The position numbers were made by a program, and so were the translations under genes. Shown here piece after piece: positions 42,995-55,692 of a DNA stretch of 64,000 bases (positions within the stretch are counted from its first letter, which is position 1; each line of letters starts with the position of its first letter). The stretch is from Echeneis naucrates. Lineage: Eukaryota; Chordata; Actinopteri; Carangiformes; Echeneidae. The notes under the pieces are model-generated. The model saw nothing but the letters and a program-made list of their open reading frames with translations. It made no database searches and was not told the DNA's origin. Where the stretch lies: positions 5,937,764-6,001,763 of the forward strand of contig NC_042524.1 in assembly GCF_900963305.1 (NCBI RefSeq), read 5' to 3'.

Positions 42995-43645
42995 ATGTCG
43001 ATGGGCATGGAGATTGTGGGCATCGCCCTTGGATTCATTGGATTTATCATCTCTATCGTAACGTGTGCCCTGCCAAAATGGAAGGTGTCTGCCTTCGTTG
43101 GAACCAACATCATCACTGCTCAGACCATCTGGGAGGGTTTGTGGATGAACTGTGTCACGCAGAGCACGGGCCAGATGCAATGCAAGGTCTACGGCTCGCT
43201 GTTGGCCCTGCCCCAGGAGCTGCAGGCCTCCAGAGCAATGACCATCATCTCCATCATACTGGCCGTGCTCGGGGTCATGATCTCCATCGTCGGCGCCAAG
43301 TGCACAAACTGCATCGAAGATGAGCCATCCAAGGCCAAAGTGATGATCATCTCCGGAATATTCTTCCTCCTCTCTGGCCTCCTGGTCCTCATACCCGTCT
43401 CCTGGACTGCCAGCGTGATCATCCGGGATTTCTACAACCCTCTTCTGACCAGCGCACAGAGGAGGGAGCTGGGTGCAGCCCTCTACATCGGCTGGGGAGC
43501 GGCTGCCCTGCTCCTGATTGGTGGGGCGATACTCTGCAGCAGCTGCCCGCCAAAAGAGGAGAAATACAAGCCGCCGCGGATGATGTATTCTGCCCCACGT
43601 ACCACCAGCACAGGTGGAGGGTACGACAGGAAGGACTACGTTTGA
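42995..43645 (+). CDS. cldn3: Claudin-3-like, 216 aa, single exon
   Basis: The start MSMGMEIVG and the end [19 protein letters not shown] match the start and the [15 protein letters not shown] tail of mammalian claudin-3, which is why this copy is named; which of the fish claudin-3 copies it is remains open. GLW 49-51 style motif and the two loop-1 cysteines are present. One oddity is [10 protein letters not shown] where claudins normally have LPMW; the Trp is kept and Met is Lys. Second loop [18 protein letters not shown] and [10 protein letters not shown] after TM4 are normal. The last two residues bind ZO PDZ1 in this family. A TATA box precedes it and an AATAAA at 44413-44418, about 770 bp past the stop, may be its poly(A) signal. 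Long TG tracts lie in its 3' region. Confidence 0.96.
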   Translation: MSMGMEIVGIALGFIGFIISIVTCALPKWKVSAFVGTNIITAQTIWEGLWMNCVTQSTGQMQCKVYGSLLALPQELQASRAMTIISIILAVLGVMISIVGAKCTNCIEDEPSKAKVMIISGIFFLLSGLLVLIPVSWTASVIIRDFYNPLLTSAQRRELGAALYIGWGAAALLLIGGAILCSSCPPKEEKYKPPRMMYSAPRTTSTGGGYDRKDYV

Positions 43646-43969
43646 ACAGTCAGTGTGTTACTGACTTATGTGAGAGGAAATGAAGATACATTGAAAATGT
43701 TATGTTGCACAGGTGTGTGTGTGTGTGTGTGTTGTTTTTTGTACAGGCTGAAGGCCATGAAAAGACTCCGACATGAAGATGTATGTAGGCCTATAAATGT
43801 TGTTCTGCTTGGCTGATGTATATTCGCTGAATGTTTGCACCTTGGGATTGTTTTTTAGGCTTCAACTTTTTCCTGTATGACCATGAGAGATGTTAGATTG
43901 CATTCAGCGTATGTTGTCTTCAGGCTAAAGCCTATGGGGCATTATTTGAATGTGAAAACCACCTGCTCT

Positions 43970-44052
<83 letters not shown>

Positions 44053-44069
44053 ACGTGTGTGTGTGAGTG
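43970..44069. repeat. Long (GT)n microsatellite in the claudin-3-like 3' region
   Basis: About 100 bp of GT with a few interruptions. A translated (CV)n frame over it is an artefact. Confidence 0.95.
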
Positions 44070-44190
44070 TATGTCCTTAGCTGGCTGGTTTCCTGTTTCA
44101 CTGAAACTCTCTGTTGTGTCACTGCACTGACAATGACAAGGAAGAGCCAGCTCTCATTTTACATCTATTTGGTTTTGTGATTGTTCATCT

Positions 44191-44191
44191 T

Positions 44192-44224
<33 letters not shown>

Positions 44225-44225
44225 T
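44191..44225. repeat. (TG)n microsatellite
   Basis: About 17 TG units with one interruption. Confidence 0.95.
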
Positions 44226-44412
44226 CTGCTTTTTGCATGTAATATTTGCTTAGGTGAGTTTCTGCCTAGACTGAAACTAAAGATGGAGCCATGAAATGGC
44301 TCCAAGTTACAGGTTATATTATTGCTCACTCTCAGGCGCAGAGACTGTTCGAGTTGGTCTGACATTTTGTGTTCATATGTGTGTTGCATTTTTTCTTTTT
44401 TGTCATTCATGT

Positions 44413-44418
44413 AATAAA
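44413..44418 (+). terminator. Possible poly(A) signal of the claudin-3-like gene
   Basis: AATAAA, the first clear one downstream of the stop at 43645. Confidence 0.4.
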
Positions 44419-44912
44419 TTGATTTGTAATGTATTTTGACACCATATTATGCAACTCATTGTGTTTGAAATAGATTTGTATTGCTTTATATGGATTTGAA
44501 ACATTTTTATATCTCTGTCTTTATTTGAAATTTGAAGCTGTAAGTGACAGACAGCTGCAGTGTGTGTGTTTGTGTCTGTCTGTGAGTGCGAGACACACCA
44601 GGGAACATGTTGTACAATGTGTTTTTCAAGATCAGCTTGATGTGTCCTGTGTGCCTAAAATAAATGTTTCAATAATCAGTCTCCCTGTGTTTCAAAAACA
44701 AATTTGTTCAATGATACAACATTTTTTCTTCTTCTTTTTAATCAAACACTTCCATTAACCTTTAAATGCTTCATATCGGTGCTTCAAGTCCCAGTATGTT
44801 TCTGATCCAAGTCGTTTTAGGAGCTATGTATGTTTGAAGCCACTATCTAACTTGTAAGAGCAGCATCTCAACACAAGTGCTAGTAAAACAAACAGAGATC
44901 TTTAATTCTTCA

Positions 44913-44956
44913 TCATTCATCTTCGACCGCTTATCCGTTTCCTGGTCGCGGGGGTA
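44913..44956 (+). repeat. Fragment of the teleost interspersed repeat (left end)
   Basis: 'cattcatcttcgaccgctta' followed by 'tccgtttcctggtcgcgggg' is the typical start of the same repeat family seen at 22421-22620. Confidence 0.65.
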
Positions 44957-45162
44957 CAAACAAAGATCAGTCCTGATCAAATACGTTAAAATGCTGAGAG
45001 TCAAGACGGGCTTTGGGAGTTTAGTTTTATTGTTTAGCCAGTGATACGGCTCACTTAAATTCGTCTCCCAGTTTTTATCGTATCCATCCAATAGTGCAGG
45101 TTTGGCAGGTATTCTAAGTCTTTGTTCCAATGCCACATACATAGTCAACATAGTCAACATAG

Positions 45163-45221
45163 TCTCCATGACATAGTCAACAGTCAAAGACTGTCAAAGA
45201 CTGTTGACTATGTCATGGAGA
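45163..45221. repeat. Perfect 23-bp inverted repeat with 13-nt spacer
   Basis: The left arm (45163-45185, beginning TCTCCATGACATAG) is the exact reverse complement of the right arm (45199-45221). The 13-nt spacer itself repeats the GTCAAAGACTG phrase, and direct copies of CATAGTCAA precede the left arm. A transcript would fold into a strong hairpin. It may be a small fold-back element or a replication-born palindrome; no flanking target-site duplication was recognised. Confidence 0.9.
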
Positions 45222-45996
45222 AGGGAAAAGAGCGAATCATCACCGAAGCTCCGGTGACATCACGAGGGAGCTGAACAAAGGTTTAACTCTTGGTAATCTT
45301 TTGATACAGACTATAAAATGAGTTGTGATCTCATTCTGAAAGCAGACCAACTCATTTTATATGACTGTTTTTGTTTTTTTAGATGAACGAGACTTTAACC
45401 TTATTTTCTGAAATAAATGTTTTATTTATATCTGCTTTGATGCTGTGCCACTTAGTTCTTATCTTAAACTGATTTAGTTGTTGACAGACACAACAAGGAC
45501 TCTGTTGTCAGATTACAACTCTTCAGTAATATTAGTTGTGCTGTAAACACACTTAAGTGTTATTTGTGTGTAAATAAAGAGCAACTTTCCCCTTTCTTTT
45601 TTTATTCTGGCTAAACCTTTTATGATTTAAATCTCCTTTGTTGGAACAGTTATCATGACTTATTGAGCTCGCAACCGCCGAAGACCCCACATCGTCATAT
45701 TTTCACCATTTTTCACCATCATATTTAATTTTGCTGAACTTAAATCTGTGAGCCTCATTCGTGGACACCTGTCTCTGTCAACAGATATTACAATGATCAG
45801 TGTACAAACAAAACGGCCAACGAGTCCCGCCAACATGCAAACCAGATAAAAGCTCTAGTCTCAGGAGGCTAATCAGCACCAAAATATGAACAAAGGAAAC
45901 AAATAAGGTAGTAATCCATATTACCCTGATTCAAACAGAGGCCAGTGACTGAGGGCCACTCAGAGCTGTGCCTTGTGTTTTCCTTTCAGTAAACAG

Positions 45997-46098
45997 GGTG
46001 AACCCCGCCCTCGCCCAGTGTGAGCTAGGATTGGCTCCAGCACCCCCTGCAACCTGGAAGCAAATAAGAAGAAGAAGATGAATGAGTGAATGAATAAA
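45997..46098 (-). repeat. Fragment of the teleost interspersed repeat
   Basis: 'gggtgaaccccgccctcgcc', 'ggattggctccagcaccccc' and a tail of 'gatgaatgagtgaatgaat' are the reverse-strand form of the family seen at 22421 and 62498. Confidence 0.7.
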
Positions 46099-49000
46099 CA
46101 GAGGCCAGGCCATTCAGAGAGTCTGAAGGAAAATCCTCACAAATAATCATATCTTATATATATTTTATATATATATATATAAAATGAACACATGCTGAAC
46201 ATTTGCCACTGAAGGCGAAAACATCTTCTCATGCTGTTTTGTCTTAATCCATTGGCCAATCCCTTGAAGGACAGAGTCTATGAAGGTGTTTTCGTAGTCA
46301 CCGTAGACCAAGAGGACTGGACCGAAATGAGATGGTCCAACACACAGTTGATTTATGCTTTCCCCAGCAGCTGCACCCTTACCATGGCTCCTGTCCCCTT
46401 GAAACCTCGATAACAAGTCACCATGTTTCTCTGCGGATAAAAAGGGAACAACGTGGACTCAGGATGATTTAGTTGGCTCCTGAACTTACATACAGCAAAC
46501 ATACTTAGATAGCTAATCCATGATGGCTTAGCCTGTGACACACCTCTCCAGGTCAGCTTCGGGTGACGGTCATATATGTTTGAATCATTATAATTGCTCA
46601 TAATTGCCCTCAAATGGACAATGAACAATCTTAATTTTAAATGACAAACTGTTCCTGTTGTTTGACCTCGTTCTCTGTTTATGTTTGATTCTTCATTTAG
46701 AGTGTAATTTTAGAAGCAGTTCTTGATTCACAACCTGTTGCATAAATTTTGTGCTTAACAGAGTGAAAATATAAAAATGAAATGCAAATTTCCAGAGCAA
46801 GAACCGAAAAGATGAGGAAGAGTCCGTTGATGGAGAAGCCTCTGATGGTCAACAGTGCAGCCAACGCCCCTGTTTTGAAACGCTAGGTCACTACATTTTA
46901 CAGCCTTGCTGTATCTGTAAGAAATATTACAGAGATACTTTATCAGCCATGAAACACCCCAGCTACACTCAGTGCTCGCTCAAAACTCTGTCACAATATG
47001 TCACACACAGTCACACACACCTTTCTATACCATGACCATGATCAAGGTGGACCAATTCAGTTAAAAAAATCTGTCAAAAATAGGTGTGACACAAGAAACT
47101 ACTGGGTTAATTATTTTAGTCTTATCTGAGCATGAAATGAGTTTCTTATTGTCTTTGTGAGAAAATTACCACCTTGGAGGAAATTGTCACTTTTAATGAC
47201 AAAACTTGGGGGTGTGAATGTGAAGTTTTTTTCCATCAGATGCTTGAAAGGCAATAATACAATCTTTTTTTTCACTGTTTTCTATCAAATTGTGTTGTGT
47301 ATACTTTTGAGGTAAGAAATTTGCAAAGCTTTGAAAGTAATTTAACTTGTATATCGTTTACATCCATTGGTGTTTAAGTGAAGACATTGATGCACTTCTA
47401 TGCAGCTGATGTTCGTTATTGTGACGCACATAAAGTGATTGCGGGAAGATAAAAAAAAATGTAAGCAACAGGTCAAAAAACTTGTGAGAAGACAGCACAC
47501 AATGCTGTTGGCCGAACATTTGAATGTCAGCTTCTCTTTCTAGCTGGGACACGTGAGATTGACAGGGACCAGATTTTTCACAAACAAGATGATAGCAAAA
47601 CAACAAAGTCCACCTGGTTTCTGATAGACATCATACTTGTTGATTGAGTTGATTGTGCAAACCAGATAAACTATCTGCGGCCTCACACCTCAGCATATCA
47701 AGATACATCAAGATATAGTTTAGACTATTCTAGACGATGAGGAAAGAATACTATAACATGATGTTCCAGATATGAGATATTAAGATGAGCAGACAGCCAG
47801 TTAAACACACATTTTGTTTCTTCTGTTGCTCAGTTAATTAAAGTCAAGAAGTGGAAAACAAAATATCATCCGAACACTTCTGTAATAGTTTTTAGAGAGA
47901 AGCCTGATTTAAAAATAACTTCTGCACGTCCAAAATCTGCCAATACAAACAGACTTCATTGGCTTTCATTATTTTATGCAGCTTTTGTTTTAGAAATACA
48001 TTCCATGTCTCCATATCAGTGTCTATTTTGTTTATGTGTGTGTGTTATAAATAAATTCAGAAGCTCTGGCTTGAACCATCCAAGTCAAACTTCCAGCAAT
48101 TCCATGAAAAACTTCCAAATTAGAGTTCCCGACCTCTGATGGAACACAGAGAACAACAGCTGTATCACAACACCGAAGACCAAAACATGAACATGACCCA
48201 AGTTTCTAAAGATTAACAGAGAGACAAATGTTTTTTCTGAGGGTTTTACTCCAACCCTCCTCTCTGCAGCGCTCCGCTCTGATAAACAACATCAGCGCTG
48301 TCATCGTAGATGTTGACAGCAGCGATTGTTGTGTACCCGCAGTTTGAACTGATTTGGGTCAGGAAGCAGCTTTTGTGTACCGACTTCTGCATTTCTTTTC
48401 CCAGAAAGGAGAACATTCCTCCCTGTTTCCTCAGTACCCCGATAAAACTGCAGCTCCTATCAGGGAACTCGGTTTCATGATCTAATGGGTCTGATATTAT
48501 TTATATTTGTTAAAACAGTTAGATTGAAGCTGTGGGGAGAGACAGAAGTAGTCACTAATTAGAGGGAAAGATTTGGTATCACTCTTTTATGTCATAAGTG
48601 AATACTATCAGAGTTGACATTTGGATCACGTCTAACATCCTGACTTCTCTTTATCATTCACAGAGTTTGATTACAGAAAAGTGATTTTGGTATTTGCTTG
48701 TTGAAACTGTAGAGGCTCTTTTTTGTTCTGAGATTCATTATTTGTGAGGAGCAGGATACCAAACAAAAGTACAATGTGGTCCATACATGAATTATCACTA
48801 AGGCTCTTTTGAACCGCGTCAGTGCTTCCTTTGTGGGAATAAAAGTTATTTATGATGCAAAGAGGTTCATAGAGGTGACGCAGAAGCAGAAGTTAATGAC
48901 TTTTGTACTGTAAATAAGCAATATGATTGATTTGAGAGGCTGAATGAAACTGTCAGTGAACAGTTCATTGATGTTCAGTGTCCACTTTTTTCCACACAAT

Positions 49001-52000
49001 TTAAGATGCTGTTATTCTTACATAATGGAGGAATCCCTTTGTGTCCGGGTACTTCTGGAGATTTAATGATCCAGCCATAATTATGCTTTTTCCTGTGATT
49101 ACTACTGTGTGTGTGAAGGACAATGTGCGTCCATTTACATCCACTTTGAGAACACACAGTGATGAAAAAAACAACAACAACAACACTTAATTTGCTGTGC
49201 TCTGTGTTGCATGAAGAAGTAATTAATGGTCTAAACCTTCAGATCCATTACACAGCACTTAGCAGTGAGGGGGGCAGGGATGTAACGTCAGTCAAACCTC
49301 AACTTTAAAACTACCACTGAGAGTATATATGTTTTTGGAAAATGCTAGTTTCATGATCTAACGTTTAGTTTGTGTTTACTTTGTCTCATTGGGCCAATGA
49401 TAGTTGCATTTTATTGTAATTATTCTTTTCATCCTGGAGAAAATTCTGTTCAAACCAATTATCTCTACCCTCCCATTACTTGCTGCTGACACAAGATCAT
49501 TTTAAATGACCTCCATAAAAACACCATATCATGTAATGTTCCTACTTATGATGAATGAAGAACACGGTTGAAAAAAAAAAATAAATAATAATTGGTGTGT
49601 GAAATCCAGCTCTGGCAAATTTTTAGATTTTGGTTTCACTGGAAAGCGGGTTGTGACAGTGTTCACGAGAATAAAAAAAAAAAAAAAAGCAGCCTCATCT
49701 ACCAGTCAGCACCAGGAGCTCCCCCGGGCCTCCGTCTCATGCCATCACTATGGTGACAGCTCACAGCATACTTTATCCCAGCAGACAGGTCGCCCATAGC
49801 AATGAATGTTTGGCGTCATGGCAAAGGAGGCCAAGCTGTCCAAGCCCAGCAACTGAGGGTTTTTGTTACTGTTCCTGTTTTTGACAGATTTTTTTTTTTA
49901 GTATATATATATAATTAAAAATCAGGCACACTGTTCTCAAGCAAGGCCAAAGTAAAAGTGAGAAAGGAGACCAAGAGAGAATGAAACAGATATAATTTAC
50001 TGCACCAATGTGTCCTGCGGGACAAAGAGCACATGCAAATAAGATTCCTTGTAGACGTACACGCTGCTGATATTGCTTGTCAGACTCAAAAAGTACTGAA
50101 GTGTATAAATATAGATCTGTGACACACTCCACTTAAGTTATTGCTGCTAAATAATCCACTGAATAGTTTTTATTTATCGATTAGCGGGAAACAAAAAAAC
50201 TTAAATGAAAGTTTGTTGGAGGCACCCTTTAAAATTGCTCCTGTTCTTTGCAGTACACAAAGTTTTGAAAGGAACATGGCAGGAAGGAGGCTCCGAGCAG
50301 CTTGGAGAACTTGCCAGGCTTCCTCTGAGGGTTTTGGCTAGCTCACTTTCTGTCTCCTTGGGTAATCGCAGGCTGCCTCCATAATGTTGAAGTTTGGCCT
50401 CTAAGGGAACCTGACTATCTGCTGCAGGTGTTCTTGTACTTCAAGAAACTGAAGATAGCTCTGCAAGACTGCATGTACCTGGCAGCTCCCTGGTGGCACT
50501 GGATGATGGATAAGAATATAAACTTTACAAAATCTAAAGTTCCCAAAACCTTTCTGGAGCAGCTACTCTAGTGCTTTGTGAATGTGAGTAGAATAAAAGA
50601 ATCAGCCAATAGCAGTTATTGTACTCATATAAATGCCAACATTTTACTTGACATTGATCTGTCTACACTTGTCATAGAACACTTATACATAATACAGAAA
50701 AAAAAAAACCAACTCATCAATAAATAAATAATTAAAATACAATTCCCATTAGAGAACTACCTTTTAAACAGCAAAAAACAAGAAGAAATGCAGCAGCAAA
50801 ACCGAATACCACCTGTCGTTTTTTATCTTTTTCTGAGGTGATGGGGAGAGACTTCACTCATGTCTCCACAGAATAACCATCAGGGGTCCTGCTGAGGGTT
50901 TTTCCCAGTCCAGGGTCACTGACTTCAGCTTTGTGTTGGTGGTGAGAGGGAGCTGCTCATTTTGTGACACTGTGGCGCCTCCTTATGGGAGAACAGGAGG
51001 CTGTATTAATGCAAATAGGGTCGACTGTATGATTATATAATTATTCAAGGAAGAAAAAAAAGGAGGGGGGAGGGGGGTGTTACATTTAAAGTGCTTTACA
51101 TAGAAAGTTCACTTTTACTGTGCCAACTCGTGGATTTATTTATATTTATACTGCTAAAACGGGTTATTTGTCATGGAGTAAATAGCATTTTTACATTTGC
51201 CACCGCTCAGTGATAGTAATTTCATTAAGTGGACGCAGCTCCGAAGGATCCGGTAATACATTCATACTAAAGCACCAGCAGTGGAGATTTACTAAGATTT
51301 ATTCTGAAGTACTTCACTAAAGTACAATTTTAAGGAAGCTGCACTTCACTAACATGTATTATATTCTGTTTTTGTATCCCCCACAGTACTGAAGGAAATA
51401 TTTAACACTACATTTAGCTTATAATGCTAATTTGCATTTCCAGATCATGGCACAATATTTTCTTTATCTTTTTTTTTTTTTTTTTTTTTTTACCAATCAT
51501 ATCATATCATATCAAGAAATGATAGAATAGAATGATAGAATGATAGAATAGGTTAAGACTACAATGTACATTACTCGAACGACTAATTTTGAGTGCAAAG
51601 CTCCCCAAGCACTTACAAAAAGGTTCAAATCCAAGGTCAGCTAATCATGTTTTCTGTTTATAATATTAATGCTTATGTTTCCTTTAATTTAACTCAAACG
51701 CTATGTCTATATTGTCTGTAGATATTTCTATTTCTTTTTCAGTTTCTCTTTTATTTATTTCCCAACCGAGCACCTAAAGTCCCCAAAGGCGGTATTTTTT
51801 TTAATCTTGTGCACACAAGTTATTATCTTGTAAGAACAAGATATTTATCTTGTGGGAACAGTTTACAGTAGGCTAAAAACGTGATAGGCCTGTGCTTTGA
51901 AGACCCCGGGGGTAATTTGCGTTTATAGTTTTAATAATTAATAAATTAATAAATAATAATTCGTTGATTGAAACATGTTTGCTTTGAATAGTCAGTTTTT

Positions 52001-52167
52001 TCGGTGGGTGAGATGGTTGAAGATTACGGAGCCCCTCACGTCTTAAGGGAACAAACTATTAACTTAAGATAAAAACAATGCCAGCTTTGGGGATTTCAGA
52101 AAACAGCTCACGGAGCCTGACAGACTGAGCCCAGGGAATAGAATGACCCCTGACCCGGTGCGTCCTA

Positions 52168-52177
52168 CGTCATGACG
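52168..52177. promoter_or_regulatory. Back-to-back CRE half-sites upstream of abhd11
   Basis: CGTCATGACG is a palindrome made of two CREB/ATF-type half-sites (TGACG/CGTCA), about 145 bp upstream of the abhd11 ATG inside a CpG-rich stretch. Spacing differs from the classic TGACGTCA. Confidence 0.35.
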
Positions 52178-52320
52178 CAGCGCCTCCATCGACGCCTCTT
52201 CCGGGTCACTCTCCACCTCCGGGGCTCCGTATATGAGCGCACGTCCGACCCCAGCTGCCGTGGCCGCTTCCCGACTCACATGCTGCTTGTCTACCGCCCG
52301 GTGACGGACCGTAGGCTGCC

Positions 52321-53048
52321 ATGAGTGCTCTGTGTCGTCTCATCCGGAGGGGGCTGCTGCTGGGCGGCCGGCCGTCGTGTCGTTTCTCGCCGGGACGGCA
52401 GCACATCGTCGGGGCTGATGCTTCGGTCCGGACCGCCAGCTCGTCCAGGTACCGCCGCTAGCCTCCCCGGCTAACCGGTGCCCTCTGTGTGCCCGGGGCC
52501 GGGGACGTAGCAGGGCGGTGCGGGGCTTACAGCACACCCCCGCTGTTTCTCCGGGAATGTAGCCGGATGAAAGAAAAACGACTCCGTATCGTGACTTTGC
52601 ATGTTTGTGAAGCGATAAGTTCAGTTTGCATCGATGACATTCAGGCTCCCGGTTAGCAGGACGGTTTAAAGAGGATTTAAAGATGTGCTCGCTGTTTTGT
52701 GCTGCTAATTTTAGCCGCCTGTGTCTGTCCTCCCTGCTACATGTTGATAAATGACACCGTTTTCATGATCCGTGGGCCTGATGGACCGGATTAATCACAT
52801 TTGTAGTTGGGGCCCCTGTTCAGTCCCTAAAATACAACTTTCCCACGACAGGACGGTGTATTTGAAAAGGTTCATCATTTTAGAGACACTTTAAACAAAC
52901 CAACAAAAACACCAGCTCAAAGGTGAATAATTGGCAGAAATTATCAAACTTTGTAGGTTTTAACAAGTAATTGATCTGTGAAAGAAAATAAGTATCAAAC
53001 TTGTTGCTTCTGAAGCTAAAGGTACATTTCCTCCGAAATGACATGCTG

Positions 53049-53086
<38 letters not shown>

Positions 53087-55387
53087 TCGTAAACTTTGCA
53101 ACTAATTAGCTCATTATTAGCAAAAAATAAATAATAAAAATAAATCTCAAAATGTGTCTTAAAGACTGTGGGCTGAGACAGAACCATAAGTAATAAGTTT
53201 CCTTGCAGAAAAGTGTTATTTTTCAAGCAACAATTAAAGACGTTTTGTCACTTCTGTCTCTCAAATTAGACGATGGGCCTCTCACAGTTGCGGTATATGG
53301 CAATAGATTGAATTGAAAAAACTATATCTGTTTCTGTAACGTTCTCTGTTGTTTTACCAGCAGGTGGAAGCACATAAACATTTCACGTCATAAATAACAT
53401 TGCCGTACTGCAGCTGTATTTTCTCTCAATATGTATCTACCATTCATTTCAAATTAGGCTCTGATTATTATTTTTTTCTCACAGAGTGAAAGTAATGCAA
53501 TTCAATCACTACTCTCTGAAAGTTTAATCGGTTTGCAAAGTTTTTATTGCTGAGATTTAACTCAGTTACTTTAACAAAACTCTTAACAAACCTCAGACCA
53601 ATAAGCATGGATTCTTTTTGCTTCTCTTCCAACAGCCCAGTCAACTTGACCTATGATGTCTTTGATGGGAAAGGAGAGAGCACTCCCCTGGTGTTCCTTC
53701 ACGGCCTTTTTGGCAGCAAATCCAACTTCCACTCAATAGCGAAGTCCTTGGTGCAGCGCACAGGCAGAAAGGTAATGCAGTGATGAAGACCTCAACCTTG
53801 TCTGCTGTTACCACAAAAACAATCGATCTTTGTGTGTTGGAATTAGCATGACACTGGCTCTCTTATAAAAGCTGGAATGTGAACCTGGAATCAACCAACT
53901 GATGTAATAAATACTGGCAGATAATTGTCTTACTTGTTTTCAATACCTCATCTGCACAATACAGTATTTGTGTCTGCTGTCACTTCCCGGAGAGAGGGCC
54001 AGAACAAAACAATACAGCTACGACACTTTCTGTTCTCTCTGCTCTGTTGTTTTTTTTACCTCCCATTCCAAGTGTCCTAACTGTCCTTTGATCAGTTAGG
54101 TGCTGACTGTAGATGCCCGTAACCACGGCACCAGCCCTCATAGCCCATTGTTGACCTATGAAGCCATGGCTGGTGATTTGAAACACCTCCTCGCTCAGCT
54201 GCACATTGAGAAGTGTGTCCTCATCGGCCACAGCATGGGAGGGAAAACAGCCATGATAACTGCTCTGACTCAGGTTAGCAGCTGAGAAATGTCGCCATGA
54301 ATTTATCATGATGCTGCCGTCCCCTCCCTGGATGTCAACTGACCTTTCCTGCTGTATATTTTCATCCTCTCTAAACGTAATACTCTGGTTTTCATGCCGT
54401 TCCCAGTTGTCCTGTTTTCATTTTGCCATCAGGTTTTTCCCCACATGACGTTTCTCTTTGTTCCTGCCTGTCTTTCTTTGTAGCCTAGTTTAGTGGAGAG
54501 GCTGGTGGTTGTGGACATCAGCCCAGCCCAGACCACGACACGCACCAACTTCCGTTATTACATCCAGGCCATGCAGGATGTGAAGATCTCCAGTGACATC
54601 CCACGCTCCACCGCCAAACGGATGGCTGAAGATCAACTGCGTAGTTTGGTTCCGGTCAGCAGACCTTTTTTTTCTTGTGTAGTAAAAATGGCTTTCCTAC
54701 TAATGGGGCAGATGATATTGATAGTTGATATGGCAAAGAGTTTTTCACTTACACATCATTTCAAATTGATGTAGTCCTGATCTTGTCTACCTAATGAATG
54801 GATATAAAAATATCTAGTTCTGAAGCCACACGGTTCAGATTTTTCACTGAAGACCTGCCTCAGAGCCCAGTGAGAGAGAGGGAGAGAAAATTTGCCAAGA
54901 CATAATACGTAAATCAGATGTTGAAGAAGTTGTCAATGTTTAGTGGGTTACTCGTGAGCATTTTTAAATCTTAAAACATTGACGAAAGCTGCTTTAAAGT
55001 CAAACTGTAAACCCTCCAGGAGCACTCTGTGCGTCAGTTCCTGCTGACTAACCTGGTGGAGCAGAACGGACACTATGCATGGAGAGTCAACTTGGAGGCC
55101 ATCTCGGGACATCTTGATGACATCGTGAGTTTCCCCAGCTTGAACACCATCTATGCGGGACCAACACTATTTTTGGGTGGAGCGAGTTCTGCTTATATCA
55201 GGTATAATAGACAGTCTGTTCCCCTTCACAGTGGTATGAAGTATGAATAGTAACTGAAAATGTTAAATTGCAGAGAAAGAAAATTTTAAATAAATTGAAA
55301 GAAAAAAAGCAAAAATAGAATAAAGTAAATAAAATAATCAAAAATAAAGTAAAAAAATATATATTTTTAACACAGTTGTAGACAGCT

Positions 55388-55429
<42 letters not shown>

Positions 55430-55692
55430 ACAAATTACCATAAATTTACTACTTATAACTAATAAAAATATTTTTATTAGTACTGCTGTTCTTCCTTCAG
55501 CCTATTTTCCTGGCTGACATTCTCATTCCTCCTTCTGTGTCTTCTCTCCAAACCAGCTCTGAGGATTACCCAGAAATCCAGAGGCTCTTCCCTAATGCTG
55601 ACATGCAGTTCATCCCTGACGCGAGCCACTGGATCCATGCAGATAAACCCTTAGATTTCATCAGCTCCATCATCTCCTTCCTTCAGTCCTAG
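52321..55692 (+). CDS. abhd11: Alpha/beta-hydrolase domain protein 11 (WBSCR21 homologue), 6 exons, 308 aa
   Basis: Exons 52321-52448, 53636-53771, 54100-54273, 54484-54654, 55020-55201 and 55557-55692 join in frame at GT-AG sites. The N-terminus, MSALCRLIRRGLLLGGRPSC and on, is Arg-rich with no acidic residue in the first 35 positions, like a mitochondrial targeting peptide, which fits the known mitochondrial location of human ABHD11. The hydrolase fold has the oxyanion phrase FLHGLFGSK (about 65-73), VDARNHG (92-98), the nucleophile elbow GHSMGG with Ser133, VVDISP, and SHWIHAD with the catalytic His at 288. Nearly every block matches human ABHD11. In mammals the protein is tied to protection of 2-oxoglutarate dehydrogenase and to lipid hydrolysis. 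The promoter is CpG-rich with a possible CRE pair. The 3' UTR end was not located. Confidence 0.95.
53050..53085. repeat. (ATT)n microsatellite in abhd11 intron 1
   Basis: About 12 uninterrupted ATT units. Confidence 0.95.
55393..55423. repeat. Poly-A tract in abhd11 intron 5
   Basis: 31 consecutive A in a stretch of A-rich DNA (55265-55425); no retroposed body recognised next to it. Confidence 0.9.

Larger units (their letters stand above)
43646..52320. other. 8.7-kb gene-free stretch between the claudin array and abhd11
   Basis: After the claudin 10 3' UTR, no exon could be supported. The stretch carries TG tracts, two short interspersed-repeat fragments, a perfect inverted repeat at 45163-45221 and long A/T runs (for example poly-T near 51467-51492). 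CpG density rises only near the right end, at the abhd11 promoter. A region near 48240-48380 is less AT-rich than its surroundings but shows no open frame that I can identify. Confidence 0.6.

Noticed and set aside
42721-43323. 200-codon plus-strand frame overlapping the claudin-3-like gene
   Set aside because: It is the +1 shadow of the claudin reading frame plus low-complexity leader.
43877-44080. (Cys-Val)n frame
   Set aside because: Translation of a GT microsatellite.
50370-50580. Possible gene fragment (ttcttgtacttcaagaaact and on)
   Set aside because: It looked briefly protein-like, but no frame stays open and no family was recognised.
51780-51870. Repeated TTATCTTGT / AACAAGATA phrases
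   Set aside because: Local imperfect inverted copies are present, but the stretch is short and AT-rich, and no element or function could be supported.
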